From Citrobacter sp. Awk 4 (lineage in GTDB: Bacteria > Pseudomonadota > Gammaproteobacteria > Enterobacterales > Enterobacteriaceae), in NCBI RefSeq assembly GCF_028069725.1, contig NZ_JANEWG010000037.1, positions 1-44,124 on the forward strand: DNA of 44,124 nucleotides. The letters run 5' to 3'. The translations under genes and the position numbers were made by a program. Positions 20,034 to 29,042 of this stretch are shown piece by piece (the stretch's first letter is position 1; every line of letters starts with the position of its first letter). A model generated the notes under the pieces. It saw nothing but the letters and a program-made list of their open reading frames with translations, did no database searches and had not been told where the DNA came from.

Positions 20034-20439
20034 TCAGCGCGGCGAAATTGTCTTCTGGACGCTGCGACAGAAGTTTCTCGACAGTACTGTCGCCATGCCG
20101 GAAAAAAGCCGCCAGGTCATGTATTACTCACTGGCGATTGGCCATCACGTTGGCGTGATCGACTGCCTGAACGTGGCATTAACCTGCCCGCTGGCAGACT
20201 ACAACCAATGGATAGCGCAAGTGGAAGATGAAGAGGCGCGCCGCAAAATGTTGGGCGTACTCCGTTTCGACGAGATTGTTATCGATGCCAGTCACGTAAA
20301 CATGCTCAGCCGCGCCTTCTCCCCCCTCGCCGATGACGCCGCGGAACCGTGGCGTAATTTGAGTATCCAATTGATTCATTTGCTGGATGATATTGTTCGT
20401 GAGCCCGCCATTTATCTGATGGCGCGGAAAATCTCGTGA
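20026..20439 (+). CDS. hyfJ: Hydrogenase-4 assembly protein HyfJ (HycH family)
   Basis: The protein has 137 residues and belongs to the HycH/HyfJ family, which is needed for maturation of the large subunit rather than being part of the enzyme. I see no metal or membrane motif. The ATG at 20026 overlaps the hyfI stop by 8 bp; an in-frame start at 19984 lies inside hyfI and is less likely. It is the last structural gene before a 109 bp gap and hyfR. Confidence 0.9.
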   Translation: MADQRGEIVFWTLRQKFLDSTVAMPEKSRQVMYYSLAIGHHVGVIDCLNVALTCPLADYNQWIAQVEDEEARRKMLGVLRFDEIVIDASHVNMLSRAFSPLADDAAEPWRNLSIQLIHLLDDIVREPAIYLMARKIS

Positions 20440-20548
20440 GACGGATAACATTACGAAGTGAAGGGATAAGGTAAAGTGTCGCGTTGCCATGTTCGCTACC
20501 AAAACGCAGTCGCTACACAATCTGTCTCTTCAGTAAAAAGGACCGTTG

Positions 20549-22564
20549 ATGACAAAGTTTGACGAGGCAATTTTTGCCCCGCCTGTAGGTAAGTTGTTGG
20601 ATGATGTAGTCAGTACGCTTATGCACTCCCTGACTCGGCAGAATGATAAGGCCTCTCTATTGCATGCCTTCGTTCCGCTCCCCCCACCCTTCAGCCCACT
20701 ACAACTCATTGAACTCCACTTCCCGGACAGCAGCTTCTATTATCGCTGCTTCGACGATGGAACCGACGAGATAGTCGAAGAGCCTTACTTGCGCGACGTC
20801 AGCGACTCTTCGCTACACGCCACGCTGCTTGGCGATACTCTGATGGCGGAATTGCGCTTCATTCGTACGGATAAAGGAACGTTTACCCATCAGGACACCA
20901 GCTTATTCAACTGGTTAGTCCGCGTTATGACGCCTGCGCTGGAGTCTATGCTTACCCAGTCAAGCCAACAGGAATCCCTTCATACCATCACGAAAGAACG
21001 CGATCATCATCGTATACTGGTCGATATTACTAACTCGGTGCTCTCCCATTTAAATCTGGAAGAGTTAATCGATGATGTCGCCAGAGAGATTAACCACTTC
21101 TTTGGTATCACTTTCGTCAGCATGGTACTGCGGGATACGCGACGGACAGACAAGTTCTGCGCATGGAGCACCGATTTCTCTCAGGAAGAGCAACCGGAAC
21201 GCCTGCAGTTTATCCTGCAAGAACAGAGCATCATGCTGATGCAAACTCTGCGCGACAAGCACGCCTGTTTGCTGCATCTGGCAGACGATCCCGTTTTGTG
21301 GGAGCACGACCCACTGTTGCTGGATCTGAAAAACAGTCGCATCGAAACCGCCTTCTTTCTGCCGCTGACCTTTGGCAGCCATACGCCGGGCGTCTTACTT
21401 CTCGCGCACCCCTCGCGATCGCTGTTCAGCGAAGAGAATTGCGAACTTCTCCAGCATATAGCCGACCGCATTGCTATCGCCGTTGATAATGCCGACGCCT
21501 GGCGCAGCATGACTGACCTGAAAGAGAGCCTGAAACAGGAAAATTTTCAGCTAAGTGAGCAACTGTTCGCCAGCCAGGGCGCCGGTAATATCATTTATCA
21601 AAGCCAGGCGATGGATGACCTGCTTTCGCAAATCAACATTGTGGCGGAAAGCGACAGTACCGTGCTGATCTGCGGTGAAACGGGAACAGGGAAAGAAGTG
21701 ATTGCCCGCGCGATCCATCAGTTAAGTCTGCGTCGGGATAAACCGCTGGTAAAGATTAACTGCGCCGCGATCCCCGCCAGCCTGCTGGAAAGCGAGCTAT
21801 TCGGACACGATAAAGGCGCCTTTACCGGCGCAATTAATACCCATCGCGGACGGTTTGAACTTGCCGACGGCGGGACCTTATTTCTTGATGAAATCGGCGA
21901 CCTTCCCCTCGAATTACAGCCCAAGCTGCTGCGTGTATTACAGGAAAGAGAGATCGAACGCCTGGGCGGAAACAAAACAATACCGGTCAACGTGCGAATG
22001 ATTGCCGCCACCAATCGCGATCTCTGGCAAATGGTCGAAGACCGGCAATTCCGCAGCGATCTGTTTTATCGGCTGAATGTTTTTCCCCTTGAGATACCAC
22101 CACTGCGCGAACGTCCGGAAGATATTCCGCTACTGGCGAAACACTTTACGCAAAAAATGGCGAAGCGGATGAACAGGAACATTGACGTGATCCCGACAGA
22201 GGCGCTACGTCAACTGATGACATGGGACTGGCCGGGGAACGTGCGCGAACTGGAAAACGTGATCGAGCGTGCGGTATTGCTCACCCGGGGCAATAGCCTG
22301 AATTTGCATCTGAATACCCGCCAGACCCGACTCCTGCCTCCGCTGGGAAGCGATTCCCCCGTTACCGAAGCTATGTCGCAAATGCTTAATCCCGCCACAC
22401 CGGAAAATGATGAAGAGGAGCGTCAGCGTATTGTTCAGGTTCTGCGGGAAACAAACGGCATTGTCGCCGGACCTCGTGGCGCCGCTACGCGGCTGGGCAT
22501 GAAACGCACAACGTTATTATCGCGTATGCAACGACTGGGCATTACCGCGCGTGAGGTCTTGTAA
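20549..22564 (+). CDS. hyfR: Sigma-54-dependent activator HyfR
   Basis: HyfR is an FhlA-like enhancer-binding protein that activates hyf. The protein has 671 residues: an N-terminal sensor region (1-150), a GAF domain (about 155-320), a coiled linker and an AAA+ domain with Walker A GETGTGKE (376-383), sigma-54 contact loop GAFTGA (423-428) and Walker [12 protein letters not shown] (441-451). A Fis-type helix-turn-helix ends the protein ([17 protein letters not shown]). All parts needed for sigma-54 activation are intact. The ATG at 20549 has AAAGGA at good spacing. The N-terminal third is more divergent from E. coli than the AAA+ part, as I recall that sequence. Confidence 0.94.
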   Translation: MTKFDEAIFAPPVGKLLDDVVSTLMHSLTRQNDKASLLHAFVPLPPPFSPLQLIELHFPDSSFYYRCFDDGTDEIVEEPYLRDVSDSSLHATLLGDTLMAELRFIRTDKGTFTHQDTSLFNWLVRVMTPALESMLTQSSQQESLHTITKERDHHRILVDITNSVLSHLNLEELIDDVAREINHFFGITFVSMVLRDTRRTDKFCAWSTDFSQEEQPERLQFILQEQSIMLMQTLRDKHACLLHLADDPVLWEHDPLLLDLKNSRIETAFFLPLTFGSHTPGVLLLAHPSRSLFSEENCELLQHIADRIAIAVDNADAWRSMTDLKESLKQENFQLSEQLFASQGAGNIIYQSQAMDDLLSQINIVAESDSTVLICGETGTGKEVIARAIHQLSLRRDKPLVKINCAAIPASLLESELFGHDKGAFTGAINTHRGRFELADGGTLFLDEIGDLPLELQPKLLRVLQEREIERLGGNKTIPVNVRMIAATNRDLWQMVEDRQFRSDLFYRLNVFPLEIPPLRERPEDIPLLAKHFTQKMAKRMNRNIDVIPTEALRQLMTWDWPGNVRELENVIERAVLLTRGNSLNLHLNTRQTRLLPPLGSDSPVTEAMSQMLNPATPENDEEERQRIVQVLRETNGIVAGPRGAATRLGMKRTTLLSRMQRLGITAREVL

Positions 22565-22582
22565 CTCTGCAACGCTGTGAAG

Positions 22583-22598
22583 TGTGAAGGGATTCACA
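22583..22598. promoter_or_regulatory. CRP-type site upstream of focB
   Basis: TGTGAAGGGATTCACA is a perfect TGTGA-N6-TCACA palindrome that ends 27 bp before the focB -24 element. At this spacing bound CRP would lie beside sigma-54 polymerase and could repress or block activator looping. Confidence 0.65.
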
Positions 22599-22625
22599 TT
22601 TCATTCTCGTAAGAAGTTTCCACTC

Positions 22626-22642
22626 TGGTACGCACTGTGCAT
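22626..22642 (+). promoter_or_regulatory. Sigma-54 promoter of focB
   Basis: TGGTACGCACTGTGCAT has GG (22627-22628) and GC (22639-22640) 12 bp apart, the -24/-12 geometry. It lies about 50 bp before focB, so focB can be transcribed apart from hyfR, probably by HyfR or FhlA. Confidence 0.8.
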
Positions 22643-22688
22643 GAAGGTATGCAGTCTTTGATATCTCAGTGCTATTCAGGAGCATCTT

Positions 22689-23537
22689 ATGAAGAACAGC
22701 GTTTCTTTAGATTTGAGAATGCCTGCAGAAATGGCAAAAGTCGCCGAACAGGCAGGCGTTTATAAGGCGACAAAGAAAAAGGAATTGGCATTTTTTCTGG
22801 CAATTACCGCCGGTGTGTTCATTTCTATTGCCTTTGTCTTTTATATTACCGTAACGACTGGTGCAGGGCCGACAACAGCATTAACAAAACTGGTTGGTGG
22901 TCTCTGTTTTTCCCTTGGCCTTATTTTTGTCGTCGTTTGTGGTGCTGATTTGTTTACATCGACAGTAATGACGGTCATGGCCAAAGCAAGTGGGCTGATC
23001 ACCTGGCGACAATTAATCCTCAACTGGTTCATCGTCTATTGCGGTAATCTGGTCGGAGCGCTCTTTTTTGTATGCCTGATTTGGTTTTCCGGGCAGGCGA
23101 TGAGCAGCAACGGTTTGTGGGGTCTGAACGTTCTGCAAACTGCCGATCATAAGATGCACCACACCTTTATCGAAGCGGTTTGCCTGGGCACACTGTGTAA
23201 TTTAATGGTCTGCCTTGCGGTATGGATAAGTTATTCCGGTCATTCACTCACCGATAAAATTGCCGCCATGTTATTGCCGATCAGCATGTTTGTCGCCAGC
23301 GGTTTCGAGCACAGCATCGCCAATATGTTTCTTATTCCTCTGGCTATTCTGATTCGCGATTTTTCACCGGACACATTCTGGAATCTCACACAGACTACAG
23401 CGGATAATTTCCCGGCATTAACGATGAGCAATTTCATTACTGATAATCTAATCCCTGTGACTATCGGTAATATTATCGGCGGTGGTTTACTGGTCAGCGT
23501 GACGTACTGGATCATTTATTTGCGTAAAACAAAATAA
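22689..23537 (+). CDS. focB: Formate transporter FocB (FNT family)
   Basis: FocB is an inner-membrane pentameric channel of the formate/nitrite transporter family that moves formate in or out during fermentation. The protein has 282 residues, the E. coli length, with six helices. The pore landmarks are present: the GADLFTSTVM loop (85-94) and the central His208 in SGFEHSIANM. It follows the hyf operon and has its own sigma-54 promoter, consistent with supplying formate to hydrogenase-4. A bidirectional terminator follows. Confidence 0.95.
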   Translation: MKNSVSLDLRMPAEMAKVAEQAGVYKATKKKELAFFLAITAGVFISIAFVFYITVTTGAGPTTALTKLVGGLCFSLGLIFVVVCGADLFTSTVMTVMAKASGLITWRQLILNWFIVYCGNLVGALFFVCLIWFSGQAMSSNGLWGLNVLQTADHKMHHTFIEAVCLGTLCNLMVCLAVWISYSGHSLTDKIAAMLLPISMFVASGFEHSIANMFLIPLAILIRDFSPDTFWNLTQTTADNFPALTMSNFITDNLIPVTIGNIIGGGLLVSVTYWIIYLRKTK

Positions 23538-23544
23538 TAATTCA

Positions 23545-23586
23545 GAAAAAAATAGCCCGGTGTGCAAAGTATCACCGGGCTATTTT
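23545..23586. terminator. Bidirectional terminator focB/perM
   Basis: Twelve-base stem (23551-23562 with 23573-23584), ten-base loop, A-rich on the left and T-rich on the right. It serves the convergent focB and perM. Confidence 0.9.
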
Positions 23587-23598
23587 ATGGGCTAAAGA

Positions 23599-24663
23599 TT
23601 ACTCTTCGAGAGTGGTCTGTCCGTCTGGCCAGGCGTGGACTACCGCTTTGATTAACGTTGCCAGCGGGATGGCAAAGAAGACCCCCCAGAATCCCCACAA
23701 ACCGCCAAAAATGACCACCGACAAAATTATCACTAAGGGGTGCAGGTTAACGGCTTCAGAGAACAGTACTGGTACCAGCAGATTTCCATCCAGCGCCTGA
23801 ATAATCAGGTAGACGCCAAAACAGCTCCAGAACTCCGTCCCTAAACCAAACTGGAATAACGCCACTCCCACGACCGGAATCGTCACCACAAATGCGCCGA
23901 TATAGGGGATCAGCACCGAGAATCCGACCAGCACTGCCAGCAACAATGAGTAGTTCAGGCCAAACAATAAAAAGCCGAGCCATGTCGCCACGCCAACGAC
24001 CACCATTTCCAGCACTTTGCCGCGAATATAGTTGGTAATCTGCTGGTTCATCTCTTTCCAGACCTGGCCTGCCAGGCCCCGATTTCGCGGCAGAACCCGA
24101 CGCATGGCATTCAGCATCTGATCTTTATCTTTAATCAGGAAGAAAACCATCAGCGGCACCAGCACCAGATAGACCGCCAGCGTCAACAGCCCCACCAGTG
24201 ACGCCAGCGAATATTTCACCACCGAATCGCCCATTGACAGCATTCGGGTACGTAAATTTTCTGCCATGGCATCAATGATCCCGGCATCCATCAACGCCGG
24301 ATAACGACGCGGCAACGTCGCAGCAAAGTCGGAGAGTTTATTCAGCATGCCCGGCATGTCGCGGATTAAATAGATCCCCTGCTGCCATGCCACAGGCATG
24401 ACCACAAATGCCATCAGAAGCAATATGCCGCCAAAGACCACCAGCACAATCGAGGTCGCCCATCGCCGGGAACAACCAATAGCTTCCAGACGCACTGTCG
24501 GCCATTCGAGCAGATAGGCCAGGACAAGAGCGACCAGCAGTGGCGCTAAAAGCCCACTAAAAAAGAACAGGATGCTAAAACCAGCCACCAGAATAACCAG
24601 CAAAGCAATCGCCTCCGGGTCGCTAAAGCGACGGCGATACCATTGCATTAACATTTCGAGCAT
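23599..24663 (-). CDS. perM: AI-2E family membrane transporter PerM
   Basis: The protein has 354 residues and belongs to the PerM/AI-2E family of putative permeases. About eight membrane helices are visible, including the conserved LLVALVLAYLLEWP near the N terminus and the C-terminal HPLVIILSVVIFGGLWGFWG region. The substrate is not established; in E. coli PerM has been linked genetically to the neighbouring BepA. It is divergent from bepA across 224 bp and convergent with focB. Confidence 0.94.
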   Translation of the reverse strand: MLEMLMQWYRRRFSDPEAIALLVILVAGFSILFFFSGLLAPLLVALVLAYLLEWPTVRLEAIGCSRRWATSIVLVVFGGILLLMAFVVMPVAWQQGIYLIRDMPGMLNKLSDFAATLPRRYPALMDAGIIDAMAENLRTRMLSMGDSVVKYSLASLVGLLTLAVYLVLVPLMVFFLIKDKDQMLNAMRRVLPRNRGLAGQVWKEMNQQITNYIRGKVLEMVVVGVATWLGFLLFGLNYSLLLAVLVGFSVLIPYIGAFVVTIPVVGVALFQFGLGTEFWSCFGVYLIIQALDGNLLVPVLFSEAVNLHPLVIILSVVIFGGLWGFWGVFFAIPLATLIKAVVHAWPDGQTTLEE

Positions 24664-24828
24664 AAAAAACCTTCCCTGAACTCAATAGCGGGATTGCGAT
24701 CCCGAATTGTATCGAAATGTCTCAAAAAAGACTTCGCTTTTTATGGCTGATTCAGGAAACTGAAAAGCGTCCCGGTTCGGGTGTTCATTGTCGGGGTTCG
24801 CAGTTACACTCCCAATGTCACCGACGCG

Positions 24829-24856
24829 GGAACGATATTTCGCAGCATCGGTCAAA
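24829..24856 (+). promoter_or_regulatory. Sigma-E promoter of bepA
   Basis: GGAAC (24829-24833) and TCAAA (24852-24856) are placed as in the sigma-E consensus (GGAACTT-N16-TCAAA), about 30 bp before the bepA start. This agrees with sigma-E control of bepA (yfgC) known in E. coli. Confidence 0.75.
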
Positions 24857-24887
24857 TGGCTATCTTAAAGAATACAGGACAGAGGTC

Positions 24888-26351
24888 ATGTTCAGGCAGT
24901 TTAAAAAAAACCTGGTTGCTACCCTCATCGCTGCGCTGACCCTCGGTCAGATGACGCCCGCGTTTGCAGATCCAACGGACACATTGCCCGATATGGGGAC
25001 CTCAGCAGCAAGCACGCTTTCCATCGGTCAGGAAATGCAGATGGGCGATTATTATGTTCGCCAGCTGCGTGGCAGCGCGCCGCTGATTAACGATCCGCTG
25101 CTGGTACAGTACATCAATACTCTCGGGATGCGCCTGGTCTCCCATGCCGATTCGGTGAAAACCCCCTTCCATTTCTTTTTGATTAATAACGACGAAATTA
25201 ACGCCTTTGCCTTCTTCGGCGGCAACGTCGTTCTGCATTCCGCGCTTTTTCGCTATTCCGACAACGAAAGCCAGCTGGCTTCCGTTATGGCGCACGAAAT
25301 CTCCCACGTGACCCAGCGTCACCTGGCGCGTGCGATGGAAGATCAACAGCGTAGCGCCCCGCTCACCTGGGTTGGCGCGTTAGGCTCGATATTACTGGCG
25401 ATGGCCAGCCCGCAAGCGGGCATGGCGGCGCTCACCGGGACTCTGGCAGGCACGCGCCAGGGAATGATTAGCTTCACGCAGCAAAACGAGCAGGAAGCCG
25501 ATCGTATCGGTATTCAGGTTTTGCAACGTTCTGGCTTCGATCCCCAGGCGATGCCAACGTTCCTGGAAAAACTGCTCGATCAGGCGCGTTACTCCACCCG
25601 ACCGCCTGAGATTTTGCTCACCCACCCCTTGCCGGAAAGCCGTCTCGCGGACGCCCGTAACCGTGCGAACCAGATGCGGCCAGCGGTGGTGCAATCTTCA
25701 GAAGACTTTTATCTGGCAAAAGCGCGTACGCTTGGGATGTACAATTCAGGGCGCAACCAGTTAACCAGCGACCTGTTGGATGAATGGAGCAAAGGCAATG
25801 TTCGTCAGCAACGCGCTGCGCAATACGGGAAAGCGTTGCAGGCGATGGAAGCCAACAAATATGACGAGGCGCGTAAAACGCTGCAGCCTTTGCTGACGGC
25901 GGAGCCGAACAATGCGTGGTATCTTGACCTGGCGACCGATATCGATCTGGGGCAGAAGAAAACCAGCGACGCCATTAATCGGCTGAAAAATGCCCGCGAT
26001 CTGCGCGTTAACCCTGTCCTGCAGCTCAACCTGGCGAATGCCTTATTGCAGGGAGGACAAGCGAAAGAGGCTGCAACCATTCTCAATCGCTATACCTTCA
26101 ATAATAAAGATGACAGCAACGGCTGGGACGTGCTGGCGCAGGCAGAAGCGGCGATAAATAACCGCGATCAAGAACTGGCTGCGCGTGCTGAAGTGTATGC
26201 ACTGTCGGGGCGTCTGGATCAGGCGATCTCCATGCTCAGTAGCGCAAGTTCTCAGGTCAAACTGGGGAGCCAGCAGCAGGCGCGTTACGATGCCCGCATC
26301 GACCAGTTGCGCCAGTTGCAGCAGCGCTTCAAGCCGTATGAAAAGATGTAA
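24888..26351 (+). CDS. bepA: Periplasmic chaperone/metalloprotease BepA
   Basis: BepA (YfgC) helps mature LptD and degrades misassembled outer-membrane proteins. The protein has 487 residues. The signal peptide is cleaved after AFA (about residue 27). An M48 zinc protease domain has HEISH (136-140) and Glu201 in NEQEAD, with the later [10 protein letters not shown] motif that contains the gating His. A tetratricopeptide-repeat domain follows (about 310-480). The ATG at 24888 gives the family length; an open extension to 24717 covers the sigma-E promoter and is rejected. arsC starts 11 bp after its stop. Confidence 0.96.
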   Translation: MFRQFKKNLVATLIAALTLGQMTPAFADPTDTLPDMGTSAASTLSIGQEMQMGDYYVRQLRGSAPLINDPLLVQYINTLGMRLVSHADSVKTPFHFFLINNDEINAFAFFGGNVVLHSALFRYSDNESQLASVMAHEISHVTQRHLARAMEDQQRSAPLTWVGALGSILLAMASPQAGMAALTGTLAGTRQGMISFTQQNEQEADRIGIQVLQRSGFDPQAMPTFLEKLLDQARYSTRPPEILLTHPLPESRLADARNRANQMRPAVVQSSEDFYLAKARTLGMYNSGRNQLTSDLLDEWSKGNVRQQRAAQYGKALQAMEANKYDEARKTLQPLLTAEPNNAWYLDLATDIDLGQKKTSDAINRLKNARDLRVNPVLQLNLANALLQGGQAKEAATILNRYTFNNKDDSNGWDVLAQAEAAINNRDQELAARAEVYALSGRLDQAISMLSSASSQVKLGSQQQARYDARIDQLRQLQQRFKPYEKM

Positions 26352-26362
26352 AAGGAGAAATC

Positions 26363-26722
26363 ATGTCTGACACGGTAAAAATCTACCATAATCCTCGCTG
26401 CTCGAAGAGCCGCGAGACGCTGAACCTACTGAAATCAAACGACGTGGAGCCGGAAGTGGTGCTCTATCTGGAAACCCCCGCAGATGCCGCCACCCTGCGC
26501 GAACTGTTACAGATGTTGGGAATGTCCAGCGCGCGTGAGCTCATGCGTCAGAAAGAAGATCTTTATGCTTCTCTCAACCTGGCAGACAGCCAGTTGAGCG
26601 AAGCGGCGCTGATTCAGGCAATGGTAGAGAACCCGAAACTGATGGAGCGCCCGATTGTGGTCGCCAACGGCCAGGCGCGAATCGGTCGCCCGCCAGAACA
26701 AGTACTGGACATCGTCCGCTAA
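26363..26722 (+). CDS. yfgD: ArsC-family reductase-like protein YfgD
   Basis: The protein has 119 residues and a thioredoxin-like fold of the ArsC family, with the HNPRCSKSRETL motif (Cys13) typical of glutaredoxin-dependent arsenate reductases. The late Arg motif RPIVVANGQARIGRPPEQVL is also kept. No arsenic genes lie nearby, and in E. coli this paralogue is not known to confer arsenate resistance, so the true substrate is open. It is probably co-transcribed with bepA. Its stop codon overlaps, tail to tail, the end of the next gene by four bases. Confidence 0.93.
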   Translation: MSDTVKIYHNPRCSKSRETLNLLKSNDVEPEVVLYLETPADAATLRELLQMLGMSSARELMRQKEDLYASLNLADSQLSEAALIQAMVENPKLMERPIVVANGQARIGRPPEQVLDIVR

Positions 26723-27564
26723 TCCTCATGCCGCAGCGCTTCAAGAAAAGCCTGCGGCGTCTTATCTCCCAATTTTTTTTGCGCCCTGCCTGCGTTATAA
26801 AATTCACATATCTGAATCAGTAACTGACTGGCCGATTCGGTTTGCAATCGCGGAATGACCGTCATTAAAGGAACAATCACCTGCACTCTGACCGGTGAAC
26901 CTGGATTGATTTTATGGTGGATTCCGCGCAGCTTTAGCGCGCTTCTCACGCTGGCGCTGTCAGCCTCAAAAAGAAAAGTCTCAATAGATTGTATATCAGC
27001 AGGACACTCACTCAGCAATTCTGCCAGCCAGTTCACCACACGCTGTGGTGAGAGCCCGGCATACAATCGGGCAAAACACCACCCGCTTAACGGTTCACGC
27101 GCCCACAACAAATGATGCTCGCCACCATCGTCCATATGTAGTGACAGCAGAAGGTGATGCACCTCCAGCTCACGTGGCAACATCCCCGCTTTTAACGCCT
27201 TTTTCCCCACTAACGGCGCGTCCCGATGTTTAGGGGTAACCGGTTTTAAATAACGGTTCAACGTCGCACGGGAGACCGGTATCCCCAAAACGTCATTCAC
27301 CAGCAACAACAGTTCATCGAGTGGCATACCCAACACATCGCGCAATGCATTAACCAAAGAAACCTGTTCTTGTCTCATTGCTTTGTGTATCACACCTGGC
27401 GTTGTTTTTTTGTCTAAAACCTCTTCACGACAACGCCAGCGCCTCACGGTAGTCACAGATATACCAAGTTCAGCAGCGAGTTCCCTGTCGCTTTTATCAG
27501 AGTTCTGAAGATAACGGCGAATACGTGGTGTAGTCGTGGCGTTGGCGTGTAATTTGATTTCCAT
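26719..27564 (-). CDS. Exapted IS481-type transposase, putative DNA-binding regulator
   Basis: The protein has 281 residues, starting at the ATG at 27564 (MEIKLHANAT); a GTG at 27597 is the alternative, and neither has a strong ribosome-binding site. A helix-turn-helix (about 27-44, DRELAAELGISVTTVRRW) is followed by a second DNA-binding segment ending VSRATLNRYLKP (about 98-108). Both align by eye with IS481-family transposases (pattern LxWLPLDDLLVVxxxxxNPxVSRSGLDR). The end YNAGRAQKKLGDKTPQAFL (256-274) matches the transposase C-terminal signature. The catalytic core is degraded: the FVHVD position reads VHHLL, LTDNG reads FEADS, and the last Glu motif is not found. No terminal repeats flank it. 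The likely role is a transcription factor for the divergent operon; that is inference. Confidence 0.75.
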   Translation of the reverse strand: MEIKLHANATTTPRIRRYLQNSDKSDRELAAELGISVTTVRRWRCREEVLDKKTTPGVIHKAMRQEQVSLVNALRDVLGMPLDELLLLVNDVLGIPVSRATLNRYLKPVTPKHRDAPLVGKKALKAGMLPRELEVHHLLLSLHMDDGGEHHLLWAREPLSGWCFARLYAGLSPQRVVNWLAELLSECPADIQSIETFLFEADSASVRSALKLRGIHHKINPGSPVRVQVIVPLMTVIPRLQTESASQLLIQICEFYNAGRAQKKLGDKTPQAFLEALRHED

Positions 27565-27627
27565 CGTAAGAATTTCCGCATATTCGTAACTAATCACATG
27601 AGATTTATAATAGCACAGCGATTACTT

Positions 27628-27670
27628 TGTGACCTGATTCACCTTTCAGCCGCCATGCTTCACTGATAAT
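27628..27670 (+). promoter_or_regulatory. Class II CRP promoter of the PTS/glycosylasparaginase operon
   Basis: TGTGACCTGATTCACC (27628-27643) has nine of ten CRP core bases. A GATAAT -10 follows at 27665-27670, which sets the start near 27677 and places the site centre (27635.5) at about -41.5, the classical class II position. It lies between the divergent regulator and the IIC gene. Confidence 0.7.
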
Positions 27671-27719
27671 CCGCAGACATATCACACATCACGTCACCTG
27701 ATCTTGTACGGAGTTCACA

Positions 27720-29039
27720 ATGAACAATGTTCTGGGATTTCTTGAAGCAAAACTAATGCCCATCGCCGCGAAAACGGCGCAGCAGCGTCATTTAGGGGCA
27801 ATTCGCGGCGCATACGTCTCGTTCATGCCCTTTATTATCGTCGGTTCTATCCTGCTGGTGATCTCGTCGTTTCCCAATGAGGGTTACCAGCATTTCATGT
27901 CCAGCACCTTTGGCGAAAACTGGGGCAACATCGTTGAGATCCCGTTTAATGCCGTTTTTTCTACCATGTCGCTGTTTATCTGCTTCCTGGTCGGCTTCCG
28001 ACTGGCAGAATATTATGGTGACGACCGCCTCTCCTGCGGGATTCTGTCGCTGGTCAGTTTTCTTATCCTCACCCCGTTTATGAAAGTCGCTGAAAACGGC
28101 GGTATTACGGTGATGCCGGTTGAGTGGATCGGCAGCAAAGGGCTGTTCGTGGCGATGATTGGCTCACTACTCTGGACAGAGTTGTTCTGCTGGCTGAAGC
28201 GTAAAAAACTGGTGATCAAAATGCCCGATGGCGTGCCGCCAGCCGTGCAGGAGTCCTTCGCCGCGCTGATTCCGGCGTTGCTGGTGATGATTCTGGTACT
28301 CGCCATTCGTATTCTCTTCCAGAACACCCATTACCAGACCATTCATCAGTTTATTTACGAAGTCGTCGCCACCCCGGTACGCCACTTTGGCACTTCTTAT
28401 ATTGGCGCACTGCTGACGGTATTTAGCATCACCATTTTGTGGTCGGTGGGGATTAACTCCGGTTCGATGGTTAACGGAATCATTCGTCCATCATGGATGG
28501 AAAATCAGACCGATAACATCGCCGCGATTCAGGCGGGCATCACCCCGCCGCACATTATCACTGAACAGTTTTTTGACATGATCTGGATGGGCGGCGCAGG
28601 CGCGACGCTGTCGCTGGTGATCGCCATGTTGATTTTCGCCCGTAGCAAAAACATGCGGGAAGTGGCCCGCCTGGGCGCGAGCGCATCACTGTTCAATATC
28701 AATGAACCGATTCTGTTTGGCCTGCCGGTGATCATGAACCCGATCATGCTGATTCCATTCAATCTGGTACCGCTGGTGCTGGTGACTATCCAGTATGCGG
28801 CCATGAAAATCGGCATGGTGGCAGTGACGACCGGGGTGTTTATCCCCTGGACGCTGCCACCAGTCATCAGCGGCTTTATCGTTACCGGGCATATCAGCGG
28901 TAGCATCATGCAGCTTATTAACCTGCTGATAGGCGCCATGCTGTATTTGCCTTTCCTGCGCATTCTGGACAAGCAATACCGCGCTGCAGAAATCATCTCT
29001 ATTACGCAAACCGAAGCCACGCTGGCTAAACAGGAGTAA
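27720..29039 (+). CDS. PTS IIC permease, lactose/cellobiose family
   Basis: The protein has 439 residues with about ten hydrophobic segments, resembling the diacetylchitobiose/cellobiose IIC proteins (ChbC, CelB). The signature INEPILFGLPVIMNPIMLIPF (327-347, with E329) is intact. The segment that reads FFGIHGA in ChbC reads SVGINSG here (242-248), so the His of that loop is Asn246. No IIA or IIB gene is in the window, so it either borrows them or works as a facilitator. GGAG precedes the ATG. It is followed after 3 bp by a glycosylasparaginase, which suggests a GlcNAc-containing substrate. Confidence 0.88.
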   Translation: MNNVLGFLEAKLMPIAAKTAQQRHLGAIRGAYVSFMPFIIVGSILLVISSFPNEGYQHFMSSTFGENWGNIVEIPFNAVFSTMSLFICFLVGFRLAEYYGDDRLSCGILSLVSFLILTPFMKVAENGGITVMPVEWIGSKGLFVAMIGSLLWTELFCWLKRKKLVIKMPDGVPPAVQESFAALIPALLVMILVLAIRILFQNTHYQTIHQFIYEVVATPVRHFGTSYIGALLTVFSITILWSVGINSGSMVNGIIRPSWMENQTDNIAAIQAGITPPHIITEQFFDMIWMGGAGATLSLVIAMLIFARSKNMREVARLGASASLFNINEPILFGLPVIMNPIMLIPFNLVPLVLVTIQYAAMKIGMVAVTTGVFIPWTLPPVISGFIVTGHISGSIMQLINLLIGAMLYLPFLRILDKQYRAAEIISITQTEATLAKQE

Positions 29040-29042
29040 ACC

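Noticed and set aside
24689-24704. Palindrome CGGGAT-N4-ATCCCG between perM and bepA
   Set aside because: Short, not matched to a known operator, and no second copy was found.
26719-27564. Active insertion sequence at the transposase-like gene
   Set aside because: No terminal inverted repeats or target duplication seen and the DDE residues appear lost.
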